Shown here one piece after another: positions 1 to 9,600 of a stretch of DNA of 64,000 bases. The DNA comes from Linum tenue. Its lineage: Eukaryota > Streptophyta > Magnoliopsida > Malpighiales > Linaceae. Both the position numbers and the translations under genes were made by a program. Below the pieces are notes generated by a model, which was not told where the DNA came from, did no database searches, and worked only from the letters and a program-made list of their open reading frames with translations. Each line of letters begins with the position of its first letter. The first letter of the stretch is position 1. The stretch spans positions 71,762,724-71,826,723 of the forward strand of contig CAMGYJ010000002.1 of assembly GCA_946122785.1 (NCBI GenBank), written 5' to 3'.

Positions 1-814
1 TTGCATGCGAAACCTGATCCTCTCTCTCGGAAGGCATGGTGACGACTGACGAGGACCTTCGCCGCTCAACCCTTCCCCTCCCCCCTCCACCTCGCCGCCT
101 CCACCTCGCCGCCTCCACCATGTTTCGCCGCCGCAGCTCCAGCCGCAACGCCAGGTCGCCAGCAGCGACCTTCCTCTTCCCCCTCCACCTCGCCGCCTCC
201 ACCTCGACGATCCGCCGCAGCTCCAGCCAGGCAACGCCAGCAGCAGCTCGTTGCCCCTCGCCGTGGCGCCGCACACATCATAACTCCGGCAGCTAGTCGC
301 CCTCCAACCGCGGATCTTCGGGCATATTCCAGAGGAGGTCGGTCTCCGGCCGGGTACCTGCGGATCTCGGCCGCCGGAGGTTGAGGATTGTGATTCGAAG
401 AGAGGAGGAAGGAGAAAATCGAGAAGAGGAGATAAGGTTTGGTGGAGGAAGGAAGAAGAGAGGAGATAAGGTTTGGTGGGTGTGGACGTGTGGTGCAGAT
501 TTTTTGTATTTTTTAATTTTTTTTTTTTTAGAAAAGGTAGTTTTCTGGTGAGGAAGGAAGTCTCTGTGTTTTTTTTTTTTTGTAAAAGTTTTTTTTTATA
601 AAAATTAGCTAAACGCTGACGTTTAGAGGGAATGGGTATTTTTTTCCGGGTATGTGGTTAATCGAGCCTAAAACCGAAAACCGGTCGGTCGGTGGTCGGT
701 TGCCCGTGGCTCTCTCACGGTCGGTGGTCGGCAGCCGTGTTGGGTGTCTCGGTTTAACCGAAAACCGAGTTTTCAGTTTTCGGTTCAACCGAAACCGACC
801 GGTTGCCACCCCTA
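1..814. mobile_element. hAT-like non-autonomous element, 3' part (left copy)
   Basis: This is the right-hand part of the element seen whole at 28926-30100. It ends in GCCACCCCTA followed by CCATATAT, the 8-bp target duplication seen complete in the right copy. It carries no transposase. The interior is GC-rich and repeats blocks such as CCTCGCCGCCTCCA, which makes open frames appear by chance on both strands at about 36-296. The last 160 bp are rich in CCGGT/ACCGG subterminal motifs. Confidence 0.8.
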
Positions 815-896
815 CCATATATCCTAAACGAGGTCACACACTCTCCATCTTAAAATAATCAACCCTTGTCTTATTCTTCAATGGGATTCCTATAAC

Positions 897-1020
897 TAGG
901 GCTGTGAGCCGAGTCGAGCTTTGCTATGGTTCGGACTCGGCTCGTTAATATATTTTTAGGCTCGAGCTCGACTCGTTTTCGCGTGTCGTTCATGAGTGGC
1001 TTGGTTCATTAACAACCCTA
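897..1020. mobile_element. Short hAT-like MITE, 124 bp
   Basis: The element begins TAGGGCTGTGAGCC and ends AACAACCCTA, and is flanked by a perfect 8-bp duplication, CCTATAAC (889-896 and 1021-1028). Its interior repeats GAGTCGAGC/GGCTCG motifs. The length and 8-bp duplication fit a hAT-derived MITE. It has no coding capacity. Confidence 0.85.
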
Positions 1021-1193
1021 CCTATAACCCTGTCAGGGTGAGGGGAAAGCACAAAACTTTTTTCTTTCTGTAATCGACCCTTTTAAGAAGCGAACCCCTT
1101 TTAGCTAGATGCTGGCTTAAGCATGAAAGGGGGGATTAGTAGTGCAAAACCAATTAAAGAAAGATTAATGGCAGAATCTGCATTAATGCTTAC

Positions 1194-1900
1194 TTGTGGT
1201 GGATATGGATCAGCAATCACAATGGAACCCAAAAAGGCCTTCTCTGATGTCGTCTTCTGATGTGAAGAGCCAGAGTTAGCAGCTGTGGAGGAAGGATAAG
1301 AGTTTGTGATCATGGGTTTAGTGGATGAAGGACTGCTTATTCCGGTGATCTGCGGCCGTAGCAGCTCCTTCTTCCGCTCAGAGGTGGCGAACATCAGGGA
1401 CAAACATACATTAGGTTTCGCAGCAGTTATATGAAGCCGGTTCCGATCTGGCGCCAACAACAGCGGCAGGAAGCTAAGAAAGGATCGAGGTCCAACGAAA
1501 AGCCAGTTACGAAGATTTATGCCAATGATCTCCTTCAAACTTTCTTCGATTCGCGGAATTAGGTTGCAGAGGATCTCCTTCGGGTTTTCTCCAATCGGCC
1601 GAATTAGGTTTTCTAAGATTTGCTTGCCTGAAACAGCGGTGTCTCTATCAAGAATTTCATAGAAAGAAGGCAATGATGGAGAGTGGAGACCTTCGTAATT
1701 GAAATCAAACGAATTTACCGAAGAGCAAGAAAGCGACCGGCAAAGATTTGTGCCGACGATCTACTTCAACCTTTCTCCAATTGCCGGGAATTAGGTTTCT
1801 TCAGCTTTCCCCAAAGCAGACGGTTTTGGACTTCGAGGGAAGATTTTTTTTCTTTTTTTCTTTCTGGGTGATATAATATAAGCAACAGAGTATAGTAAGT
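1194..1900 (-). pseudogene. Gene X remnant (part of exon 2 fused to leader)
   Basis: The minus strand matches gene X (20657-21591), but only the 3' part of exon 2 is left (about 1194-1396). An internal deletion has removed coding exon 1, intron 1 and the first half of exon 2, joining exon 2 directly to the 5' leader. Exons 3 and 4 are absent, and two short MITEs and a hAT element lie where they would be. A 190-aa open frame crosses the region, but most of it is leader and intron sequence. The identical arrangement is at 30480-31186. Confidence 0.75.
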
Positions 1901-2558
1901 TTCTGGGTAGCCCAATTGCTTGCAAAAGCCCAAATGAGACAAAGGCCAGAACTACACTGAAAGCCCACACCCCCCTCTCTGAATTTGTTTTGTGTTCAAA
2001 AAAAATTCCATGTTGGTAGGAATTTAAACTTGAATTCAACATTTTTCACTTCTCCCGTCTAAGTGGCCCAACACTATCACCAAAGAAATGGGTAAAAAAT
2101 AATCCGATTGGTGATTAATTTTCTGTCTGCTTGTCGTTCTCCTAGTTTGAAGTTACGTAAACATCTAACATAATGAGTACCTAAATTAAAATAAAATGAA
2201 AGAAAAAAGAGAATCAAGAATGTGGAGGGCATCGTGTCCAATTTTCTCCATCATTATAATTATATTGATCTGTACTGAGAAAAAAGAACTAGGACACTAT
2301 ACGGGAGTTACTGAATGCTTATTCGTTGGATAAATTGTCATGATAAAAGAGTACATTTGATAATTTGCTTATATATAGTATATGAAACTTTTAACTTATA
2401 ATAACAAAATACGAGTTGTCATTCTTTTCAACTTGAACACCATTGGAGTGATTAAAAGCACATAATTAACATGAGAAGCATTACAAATTCAATGGATACT
2501 ATAGTCAATGCAATGCAATTTGAAAAATTCAAACACAATGATAATATTAATAAGGGAA

Positions 2559-2978
2559 TCAATAGTGAAAGACGTAGACGTCGCATTTTACGACCGTGTT
2601 TCCCGTTGTAGTATTAAATGAATGCGTTTTGACATGAACCTTTCCACGAGCGAACCCGAACACTCCGGTGCCTCCGACGACCGGCATCTCCCTTATCCCG
2701 GCAGCAAGTATGTGGTTGCGTCCCAACACAGTGACGGTGCTTCCTCGGTACTCACCATCCGCCTTAAACACAAAGTTGAATAACTCCATAAAAGTCGCGT
2801 CGGTCCTGGAAGCTACGCCGTATAGCCCCTGAGCGCGTCCCACCGTGGTGGAGTTGAGCTCTGGGTCCAACGTCAAAGGGTTGTCCGCCATGGTTAACCG
2901 GCCAAACAAACCGGCCGGGTGGTTGAAATCTAGAGGGCATTTAGGGTTGAGAGGCAGGACCGTAAAGTTTGGGCCGGC
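2559..2978 (-). pseudogene. DIR-a, 5'-truncated dirigent gene
   Basis: The minus-strand frame matches dirigent proteins from about residue 65 of the intact paralogues to the C-terminus. The core motifs remain: FGRLTMADNPLT, GRAQGLYGVAS, GEYRGSTVTVLGRN, REMPVVGGTGVFGFARG and a final DVYVFHY. The signal peptide and the first beta strand are lost. Homology stops abruptly at about 2978 and continues in a LINE reverse-transcriptase fragment, whose DNA supplies a chance ATG (2996) giving a 145-aa chimeric frame. Without a signal peptide the product could not be secreted, so I call it a pseudogene. The right copy at 31845 has the usual Gly where this copy has Cys in 'NPKCPLD'. Confidence 0.85.
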
Positions 2979-4073
2979 TCGAGAATATAACTCCAACTGT
3001 TAGTGTCAAAACCCTTTTCAATGTCGAGCTTTATGACTAATCCCGATTTCCCACTCCTCCACTGACTATAAATAATCTCTTTTGCAATGAGGCTGGCTTC
3101 GTGGGTATCAATCGACCCGTTTTCCCCCAAATTGATTTCTAGAAATGATTCCATTCATAAAGGGCTGGAGAGGGTTGAAAAGCAACTTTGAGATTACCTT
3201 ATTCAGGCTGCCTAGCAGACTTATTGGTCTGAAATCAAATATTTCTTCGACAACTTCATTTTTAGGGATCAAGCATATGAAAGAATGAGTAATTGCTTGA
3301 GGAAGTGACCCCTGAGAGATAGTAATCATCCAAGCCTTAAGTAGATCAGATTTTATGATATTCAATCCTTTCTTGAAGAACTCAAGGGTAAATTCGCCAG
3401 GCCAAGGTGCTTTAATTTGTCCCCATTGCAAAGTCGGATAACCTCCCAAATCTCAGATTCTAAGAAAGGCTTCACAAGTGCTTCGTTCTCTTCATCTTTA
3501 AAAAAGAAAGGCCTATAATTCCTAGGAAAAGGCCTATTCTCTTCGCATTCAGAAAACTTTGACTAAAAAAATTTCCTCATTGCATATTTGATTACGTTAA
3601 TGTCATTTGTCATACAATCATCGATTTTCAATCTCCTTATTATGTTTCTCCGCCGATTTTGATTGGCCACTCTATGAAAGAAGCCGGAGTTATTGTCTCC
3701 CACCTTGAGCCACAACTCACATGACTTCTGTCACCACGAGATCTCAAATAACAATATCTTTTCAAGGTCGCATTTCAGGAGAGCTCTTTCCGTTTTCAAA
3801 AACTCATTGATTGCTCCCGATTCTTCCACTACATCAATAGCTTTGATCATTTCCAAGAGTTCCCCAATCTTCCAGCTATCCTGTATATTATCCCAAAGTA
3901 CTCCCTATATGTGATTTATCCTGCGGCCTTTGAAAAATCCTTGTAGTTCTTTTGTTACCTCAGTGACAATGATGTGCCAATGTCTTTATTTATTCCATCA
4001 CCGATGCTTGAGGTTTAGCCTCCCATCTTTCTTGCAACACTTGGTCACAGCCTTGATTTGATAACTTAATTAA
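2979..4073 (-). mobile_element. LINE ORF2 fragment (inter-domain region to RT motif A)
   Basis: Minus-strand translation, in broken frames, gives plant LINE ORF2 sequence. It starts with the region between endonuclease and reverse transcriptase (CELWLKVGDNNSGFFHRVANQ) and continues into the RT with FICLIPK, FRPISLLGS and KLDIEKGFDT. It stops right after RT motif A, where it abuts DIR-a. Both ends are missing, and I see no poly-A tail or target duplication. It therefore looks like a recombined fragment, not a fresh retrotransposition. Stops and frame changes are present. A shorter piece of the same sequence lies at 24146-24292. Confidence 0.85.
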
Positions 4074-4216
4074 CACCACTCCAGCCATTAAAAGAACTAA
4101 AAAGTAACATCAGGAATATAACAAACTAAATGATTATCATAGCCAACCAATGCAATGAAAAAGAAAAAGAGTCAAACATAACAATAGTAATAATAATAAT
4201 ACTTCTGATAAGTGAA

Positions 4217-4825
4217 TCAATAATGGAAAACGTAGATGTCGCAGTCGACGACCACGTTTCCAGTTATAGCATCAAAGGAATACGTTTTGAAATAAACCTT
4301 TCCACGTGCGAATCCGAACACTCCGGTGCCGCCGACAACTGGCATCTCCCTTGTCCCGTCGGCAAATATGGAGTTGTGTCCCAACACAGTGACGGTGCTG
4401 CCCCGGTACTCACCATCCGCGGTAAACACAAAGTTGAATAACTGCACAAAAGCCACCTCGCTCCTTGAAGCGACGCCGTAGAGCCCCTGAGCGCTCCCAA
4501 CCGTGGTGGAGTTGAGCTCTGGGTCCAACGTCAAAGGGTTGTCCACCATGGTTAACCGCCCAAACAAACCGGCCGGGTCGTTGAAATCTAGAGGACCTTT
4601 AGGGTTGAGAGGCAGGGCCGTGACGTTTGGGCCGGCAAGGAGGTTGTGGTAGTAGAAATGGAGGTGGGTCAGCTTCTCATTCTTCAGCGCCATAGCTTTT
4701 GCCGACAGTTTGGCGGAGAAAGGATGCGATGACATTAATCTAGCCTCGGAAAGTAGAATGGAGAGGAGGAAGAGGGTGATCAGAACGGAGAAGAGGGAAT
4801 ATTGTTTCAGCAGCATTTTGGCCAT
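4217..4825 (-). CDS. DIR-b, dirigent protein (202 aa, intact)
   Basis: This is a single-exon dirigent gene. Residues 1-28 form a signal peptide (hydrophobic core about 10-25, likely cleavage after SEA), so the product should enter the secretory pathway and act in the apoplast. The dirigent domain spans about 50-202, with EKLTHLHFYYHN, FGRLTMVDNPLT, AQGLYGVAS, EYRGSTVTVLG, REMPVVGGTGVFGFARG and a CDIYVFHY end. N-glycosylation sequons lie at N67 and N105. Family members steer stereoselective radical coupling of phenols (lignans, lignin, terpenoid aldehydes); the substrate here cannot be told. The start is fixed by alignment with the paralogues (MAKMLL). A TATA box lies about 90 bp upstream. The right copy (33503) differs by one residue, Asp to Glu near the C-terminus. 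The first half is almost identical to DIR-d, the second half is not. Confidence 0.95.
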   Translation of the reverse strand: MAKMLLKQYSLFSVLITLFLLSILLSEARLMSSHPFSAKLSAKAMALKNEKLTHLHFYYHNLLAGPNVTALPLNPKGPLDFNDPAGLFGRLTMVDNPLTLDPELNSTTVGSAQGLYGVASRSEVAFVQLFNFVFTADGEYRGSTVTVLGHNSIFADGTREMPVVGGTGVFGFARGKVYFKTYSFDAITGNVVVDCDIYVFHY

Positions 4826-4910
4826 GGAAAAAAAATGACTTGGAAGAAGTTTCAGAATGAAATTAAGTTTTGTATTTTTTTATGCTTGGACATGAAAGTA
4901 TAGATTGCCT

Positions 4911-4920
4911 CTATTTATAG
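4911..4920 (-). promoter_or_regulatory. TATA box of DIR-b
   Basis: On the minus strand this reads CTATAAATAG, about 85-95 bp upstream of the DIR-b ATG. The same box occurs at matching positions before DIR-c, DIR-d and the right copy of DIR-b, so it is conserved among the intact genes. Confidence 0.75.
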
Positions 4921-5192
4921 GAATAGATTGAAATGTGCAGGCTACTATATGAATTGGTTGAACTGTTCTTATGTAACTGCTAGAAAGTGCCCAAGGCAGC
5001 TTAATTAATTTTGTCTATTGCAATTTGTAGCCGTCTTAAGTTCTTGTTTGCATGGATTTGGGGTTTTATTATTTTTTCCCCCCGGTAATCGGCTAGTTCA
5101 AATATTCAGAGGTATTTTAATTGAAAGGCGTCATTTGCTAACCCGCTCATGGTTGATCTGGAGAAATGTTCAAATATTCTTATTGCTATTTA

Positions 5193-5216
5193 TTATTATT
5201 ATTATTATTATTATTT
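5193..5216. repeat. (ATT)n microsatellite
   Basis: This is a run of about eight TTA/ATT units in the spacer upstream of DIR-b. The right copy has the same run at about 34479-34502. The corresponding place upstream of DIR-c (about 9330) has only two or three units. Confidence 0.85.
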
Positions 5217-5382
5217 AATTGAAGAAGCACAGATGAAAGTTGGGGACAAGATATGGTGCAACACCGGCGCTTATTAATGTTAGCACTATGATAACATAAT
5301 CATTAAGGGTATTATACAATGTAACTACCAGTCTACCACTTGTATGTCATAGCTCTACCTTCAATATGTTTGGGTTTTGACA

Positions 5383-6120
5383 GACAAATTACAGTTTGGT
5401 ATTTAAACTTAATAAATGTTAAGACTTAGTACCTATAGTTTATTTTATGCTTACAAGTCCTAAAATTATTGGCGAAAACTTACATTTTAGTACTAAATTT
5501 TTTTTCATACATTTGTTACCTAAACTTTTAAAATTTTACAAGTAGATCCAAGTTTATGAGGTTTTTAGTACGCTTTAAGAAAATTTTGGTATATATGCTT
5601 TATAAGGTTTCTGGTATGTTTTAAGAAACTTGTGATATACTTTAATAAACTTGTGGTCTGGTTTATGATGTTTTGTAGTATGCTTTATGAGATTTCTGAT
5701 ATGTTTTTAAAAAAAAAACTTGTTATGGTATGTTTTACGAAACTTGTGGTATGGTTTATGAGATTTTTTGTTGGTTTCACAGAACTTGTAGCATGCTTTA
5801 TAAGCTTTCTGGTATGTTTTTAGTATTTGTGGTGTGCTTAGAAACTTGTGATCAGCTTTAATAAACGTGTGGTATGCTTTATGAGATTTCTGGTACACTT
5901 CAGAGAATTTGTGGTCCGCTTTAAGAAATGTGTGGTTCCATATACAAATTACAGACCTAAACTTAATAGATTTTAAGATTTAGTACCTAAAGTTAACTTC
6001 TTACATATAACTCTGACAAATATTGATGGGAAATTATATTTTAGCACCTAAAAGTTTTACTCTCGCATTTGATACCTGAAATTTTCACAATTTACAAATG
6101 CGTCCACACATGTGTGGCCC
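5383..6120. repeat. Direct repeats flanking a degenerate satellite
   Basis: Two diverged direct repeats of about 170 bp (about 5383-5555 and 5945-6115; both start CAAATTACAG and contain TTAGTACCT) flank a degenerate tandem array (about 5560-5940). Array units of roughly 35-40 bp read like TATGCTTTATGAGATTTCTGG followed by AAACTTGTGG. The reverse complement of the same unit family forms the array at 48840-49560. The paralogous spacer at 9160-9600 lacks the whole block, so it behaves as an insertion. No coding content. Confidence 0.7.
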
Positions 6121-6650
6121 TAATTTTTATAATAGCAAGTATGCCTCTCTTTTTATAATTGTGGTTAACTTCTTAAAATAAAAAATCATCAAACCAAAAT
6201 ATTACTATTAACTGGAATTTGTATTAACATGATACTAACAAAAAGTGTTAACCTTCTAACCTCATCTCGTTATTATCAACTTGGCATTATTACGTACGTA
6301 ATAGACTCACACATTGTAGCTTTCCATCATATACACCAACTTTGACTAGAAAGGAAATATCTGTTTTGGGATTTTTCCCCGTTGAACACTCTTTTGAGTT
6401 TTCATCTTGTGACTTCTTCTACTCTCTAGTCTCTTCTCTGTTTCCCTTTGTCCATTCATGTCCAATTAAATGGCTGCTTCCCCGTGGATGTATATATGGA
6501 TACTTGATCTCTCTTTATGTTTCAATTCATCTTGTGACTTCTTCTACTCTCTAGTCTCTTCTCTGTTTCCCTTTGTGGTAATAAAAATAACACCATAACC
6601 ATGTTTTATCATAGCCTTACACACTGGGGGTTTCTCGAAGTTGTTAGTTC

Positions 6651-6907
6651 TGTTAACTTACGTACTTGTAATTTAGGGCTTGAAGCCCATGTACGTGTGG
6701 CTGCATGAGGCCCATGCATAGGACTGGTAGGATCGGCCGAAACCCTTAGGGTTGAGTTATATGGAATATGTATAAATACTTGTATCTCGGAGATTGCCGC
6801 ACTTGAATAAGAACTTCATGCGCTTCGGCCGTGGACTAGTCTTGATCACACCGATCAAGGAAACCACGTAAATACTGTGTCAAATTTCTGTTTCGTAAAC
6901 TCTAACA
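6651..6907. mobile_element. Solo LTR of an LTR retrotransposon (257 bp)
   Basis: The element begins TGTTAACTTACG and ends CTCTAACA, the TG...CA ends of an LTR, and is flanked by the 5-bp duplication AGTTC (6646-6650, 6908-6912). The uninterrupted site, with a single AGTTC, is at about 12207-12215 in the paralogous segment. A TATAAATAC promoter-like box is inside at about 6771. No internal retrotransposon sequence remains, so this is a solo LTR from unequal recombination. Confidence 0.9.
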
Positions 6908-6971
6908 AGTTCGGAGTTTCCCCGCAAAGAAAAAAAATATTTGTTAATAATTATGGATAAATATAATTTAT

Positions 6972-7345
6972 GGTGGCGTATTCGGCGCACCCACTTTTTT
7001 GGGTGCACTCAGTGCACCCGCCTCATAATCATCATTTTGAGCATGCGATTCATGTCAAAACGGTATCAATTGTTGCTTATGATATTATGAACAAGAAGCA
7101 CGTGAATTTGAAAAAAAATCATTTAGAATTTACTTTAATTTGTAGGATTAAGGATTTAGGGGTTTAGGGTTAGGGTTTAGGTTTATAGTTTGGGATTTTG
7201 CATTGGGATTTAAAATTGAAGGTTAAAGGGTTAGAGTAATAGATTGAGAATACTCATTAAAGTTCAAAATTTGATGTATATGGACACTTTTAGAGATGGG
7301 TGCACTGAGTGCACCCAAAAAAGTGAGTGCACCGAAGTAGCCACC
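6972..7345. mobile_element. Short TIR element (374 bp) with telomere-like core
   Basis: The termini are inverted repeats: GGTGGCGTATTCGGCGCACCCAC at the left, and the complement of GTGCACCGAAGTAGCCACC at the right. The flanks ATAATTTAT and TTTATTTAT agree at 7 of 9 bases, and the unoccupied site is at about 12255-12275. This suggests a Mutator-like MITE. The middle (about 7143-7190) has several TTTAGGG-like units. No coding capacity. The right copy is 36258-36633. Confidence 0.75.
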
Positions 7346-7407
7346 TTTATTTATTAGCTAAATTTTTCGAAATTTGCAAATTATTAGCTAAAATATATTT
7401 GTTAAAA

Positions 7408-7760
7408 TAGACAATGGTAGAGACATTCGTAATCAAAATCAAACGAATTTAGCAAAGAGCAAGACAACGACTTGCAAAGATTTCTGTCGACGATCTCCTT
7501 CAACCTTTCTCCAATTTGCGGGAATTAGGTTTCTTGAGCTTTCCCCAAAGCAGACGGTTATGGGCTTCCGGGGAAAATAAATTTTTTCTGGGTGATAAAT
7601 ATAAGCAACATAGTATAGTAAGTTTCTGGGTAGCCCAATTGTTTGCAAAATCCCAAATTAGACAAAGGCCAGAACTACGGTAAAAGCCCACACCCCCTCT
7701 CTGGCTTTCAGTTCTCACGTTTTGTTTTGTAGTTGTACTCATTACTCAAATTCCATATTG
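7408..7760 (-). pseudogene. Gene X 5'-leader remnant
   Basis: This stretch matches the non-coding leader and upstream part of gene X (compare 21890-22200), including AATTAGGTTTCTTGAGCTTTCC, CCCAAAGCAGACGG and AAAGCCCACACCCCC on the plus strand. No gene X coding exon is present. It leads directly into the 3' flank of DIR-c, as gene X leaders do in the other modules. Open frames of 69-80 codons here are incidental. Confidence 0.6.
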
Positions 7761-8307
7761 GTAGAAATTTGAATTTGAATTCAACAGTTTTCACTTCTCT
7801 CGTCTAAATGAGTAAATGACCCAACAGTATCACCAAAGAAATGGGTAAAAAAGCATCCGATTGGTGATTAATTTTTTGTCTGCTTGTCGTTCGTAGTTTG
7901 AAGTTACGTAAACATCTAACATAATGAGTACCTAAATTAAAAGAAAAATGAAAGAAAAAAGAGAATCAAGAATGTGGAGGGCATCGTGTCCACTTTTTCC
8001 ATGACTATATTGACTTGTACTGCGAAAAAAGAATTAGGACACTCTACGGAAGTTTCTTGGATAAATTGTTATGATAGAAGGACACATTTGACAATTTACA
8101 TATAGTACAGGAAACTTTTAGCATGTAACAAAAAATACGACAGATATATAGTTGTCAATTTTATTAATTTGAACACTATTTGAGCAATTAAAATCATTGA
8201 ATTAACACGAGAAGGATAACAAATTCAATGGACACCAATCACCATAGTCAATATGTAATGCGATTTAAAAAGGTTAAAACATAATGATAATAATATTAAT
8301 AAGTCAA

Positions 8308-8916
8308 TCAATAGTGAAAAACGTAGATGTCACACTCCACGACCGCGTTTCCGATTGTAGCATTATACGAGTGCGTTTTGAGATGAACCTTCCCTCGAGC
8401 GAACCCGAAAACTCCGGTGCCGCCGATGACCGGCATCTCCCTTATCCCGGGAGCAAATATGGAGTTTCGTCCCAACACAGTGATGGTGCTTCCTCGGTAC
8501 TCATCGTCGGCCGTAAACACAAAGTTGAATAACTCCACAAAATCCGCATCGGTCCTGGAAGCGACGCCGTAGAGCCCCTGAGCGCTTCCAACCGTGGTTG
8601 AGCTGAGCTCTGGTTCAAGCGTCAATGGGCTATCCATCATGGTTAACCGGCCAAACAAACCGGCCGTGTCGTTCAAATGGAGAGGGCCTTTAGCGTTGAG
8701 ATGCAGGGCCGTAACGTTTGGGCCGGCAAGGAGGTTGTGGTAGTAGAAATGGAGGTGGGTCAGCTTCTCATTCTTCAGCGCCATAGCTTTTGCCGACAGT
8801 TTGGTGGAGAAAGGATGTGATGATATCAATCTAGCCTCGGAAATTAGAATGGTGAAGAGGAAGAGGGTGATCAGAACGGAGAGGAGGGAATATTGTTTAA
8901 GCAGCATTTTGGCCAT
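8308..8916 (-). CDS. DIR-c, dirigent protein (202 aa, intact)
   Basis: This is a single-exon secreted dirigent protein, paralogous to DIR-b. A signal peptide covers residues 1 to about 28, and the dirigent domain shows FGRLTMMDSPLT, SAQGLYGVAS, DEYRGSTITVLGRN, REMPVIGGTGVFGFARG and a final CDIYVFHY. An in-frame ATG four codons upstream (8928) exists, but I chose 8916 because all paralogues start MAKMLL there. It is one of the more diverged members (HLNAKGPLHLNDTAG, ELSSTTVG, so the second glycosylation sequon is lost). A TATA box lies at 9044-9053. The right copy (37596-39081) is broken by a hAT element. Secretion and phenol coupling are inferred from the family. Confidence 0.94.
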   Translation of the reverse strand: MAKMLLKQYSLLSVLITLFLFTILISEARLISSHPFSTKLSAKAMALKNEKLTHLHFYYHNLLAGPNVTALHLNAKGPLHLNDTAGLFGRLTMMDSPLTLEPELSSTTVGSAQGLYGVASRTDADFVELFNFVFTADDEYRGSTITVLGRNSIFAPGIREMPVIGGTGVFGFARGKVHLKTHSYNATIGNAVVECDIYVFHY

Positions 8917-9043
8917 GGTATAGCGCATGTAGCTGGGTACGTATACGAGTGGAAAAAAATGACTTGGAAGAAGTTTCAGAATGAAATTAAGTTTTGTATT
9001 TTTTTTTTTTTTTTATGCTTGGACATGAAAGTATAGATTGCCT

Positions 9044-9053
9044 CTATTTATAG
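9044..9053 (-). promoter_or_regulatory. TATA box of DIR-c
   Basis: CTATAAATAG on the minus strand, about 130 bp upstream of the ATG. The surrounding promoter is nearly the same as that of DIR-b (4861-5160), with a longer T tract. Confidence 0.72.
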
Positions 9054-9600
9054 GAAAATAGATTGAAATGTGCAGGCTACTATATGAATTGGTTGAACTG
9101 TTCTTATGTAACTGCTAGAAGTAGAAAGTGCCCAAGGCAGCTTAATTAATTTTGTCTATTGCAATTTGTAGCCGTCTTAAGTTCTTGTTTGCATGGATTT
9201 GGGGTTTTATTATTTTTTCCCCCCGGTAATCGGCTAGTTCAAATATTCAGAGGTATTTTAATTGAAAGGCGTCATTTGCTAACCCGCTCATGGTTGATCA
9301 GGAGAAATGTTCAAATATTCTTATTGCTATTTATTATTATGATACTAACAAAAAGTGTTAACACTCTAACCTCATGTCGTTATTATCAACTTGGCATTAT
9401 TACGTACGTAATAGACTCACACATTGTAACTTTACATCATATCCACCAAATTTGACTAGAAAGGAAATATCTGTTTTGGGCTTTTTTCCCGACACTCTTT
9501 TGGGTTTTCATCTTGTGACTTCTTCTACTCTCTAGTCTCTTCTCTGTTTCCCTTTGTCCATTCATGTCCAATTAATTGGCTGCTTCTCCGTGGATGTATA

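Larger units (their letters stand above)
1..8920. repeat. Left copy of a large tandem segmental duplication
   Basis: This whole stretch recurs at 29285-39085 in the same orientation, with an offset of 29284-29288. By eye I found only scattered single-base changes and 1-3 base indels over most of it, plus a 6-base indel, a 27-base deletion and one 890-bp transposon in the right copy. The two copies stop matching just upstream of the DIR-c start codon (8920 versus 39085). The left edge of the duplication lies outside the window. Confidence 0.97.

Noticed and set aside
36..296. Open frames on both strands in a GC-rich block (also 29320-29580)
   Set aside because: The block is made of CCTCGCCGCCTCCA repeats within a hAT element. 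Frames are open on both strands because stops are rare in such repeats, and no protein motif is visible.
1101..1673. 190-codon minus-strand frame (also 30387-30959) as a gene
   Set aside because: Comparison with the complete gene X shows that it merges exon 2 with non-coding leader and intron sequence after a deletion.
3693..3914. Plus-strand frame of 73 codons
   Set aside because: It is antisense to the LINE ORF2 fragment, whose minus-strand translation shows real motifs.
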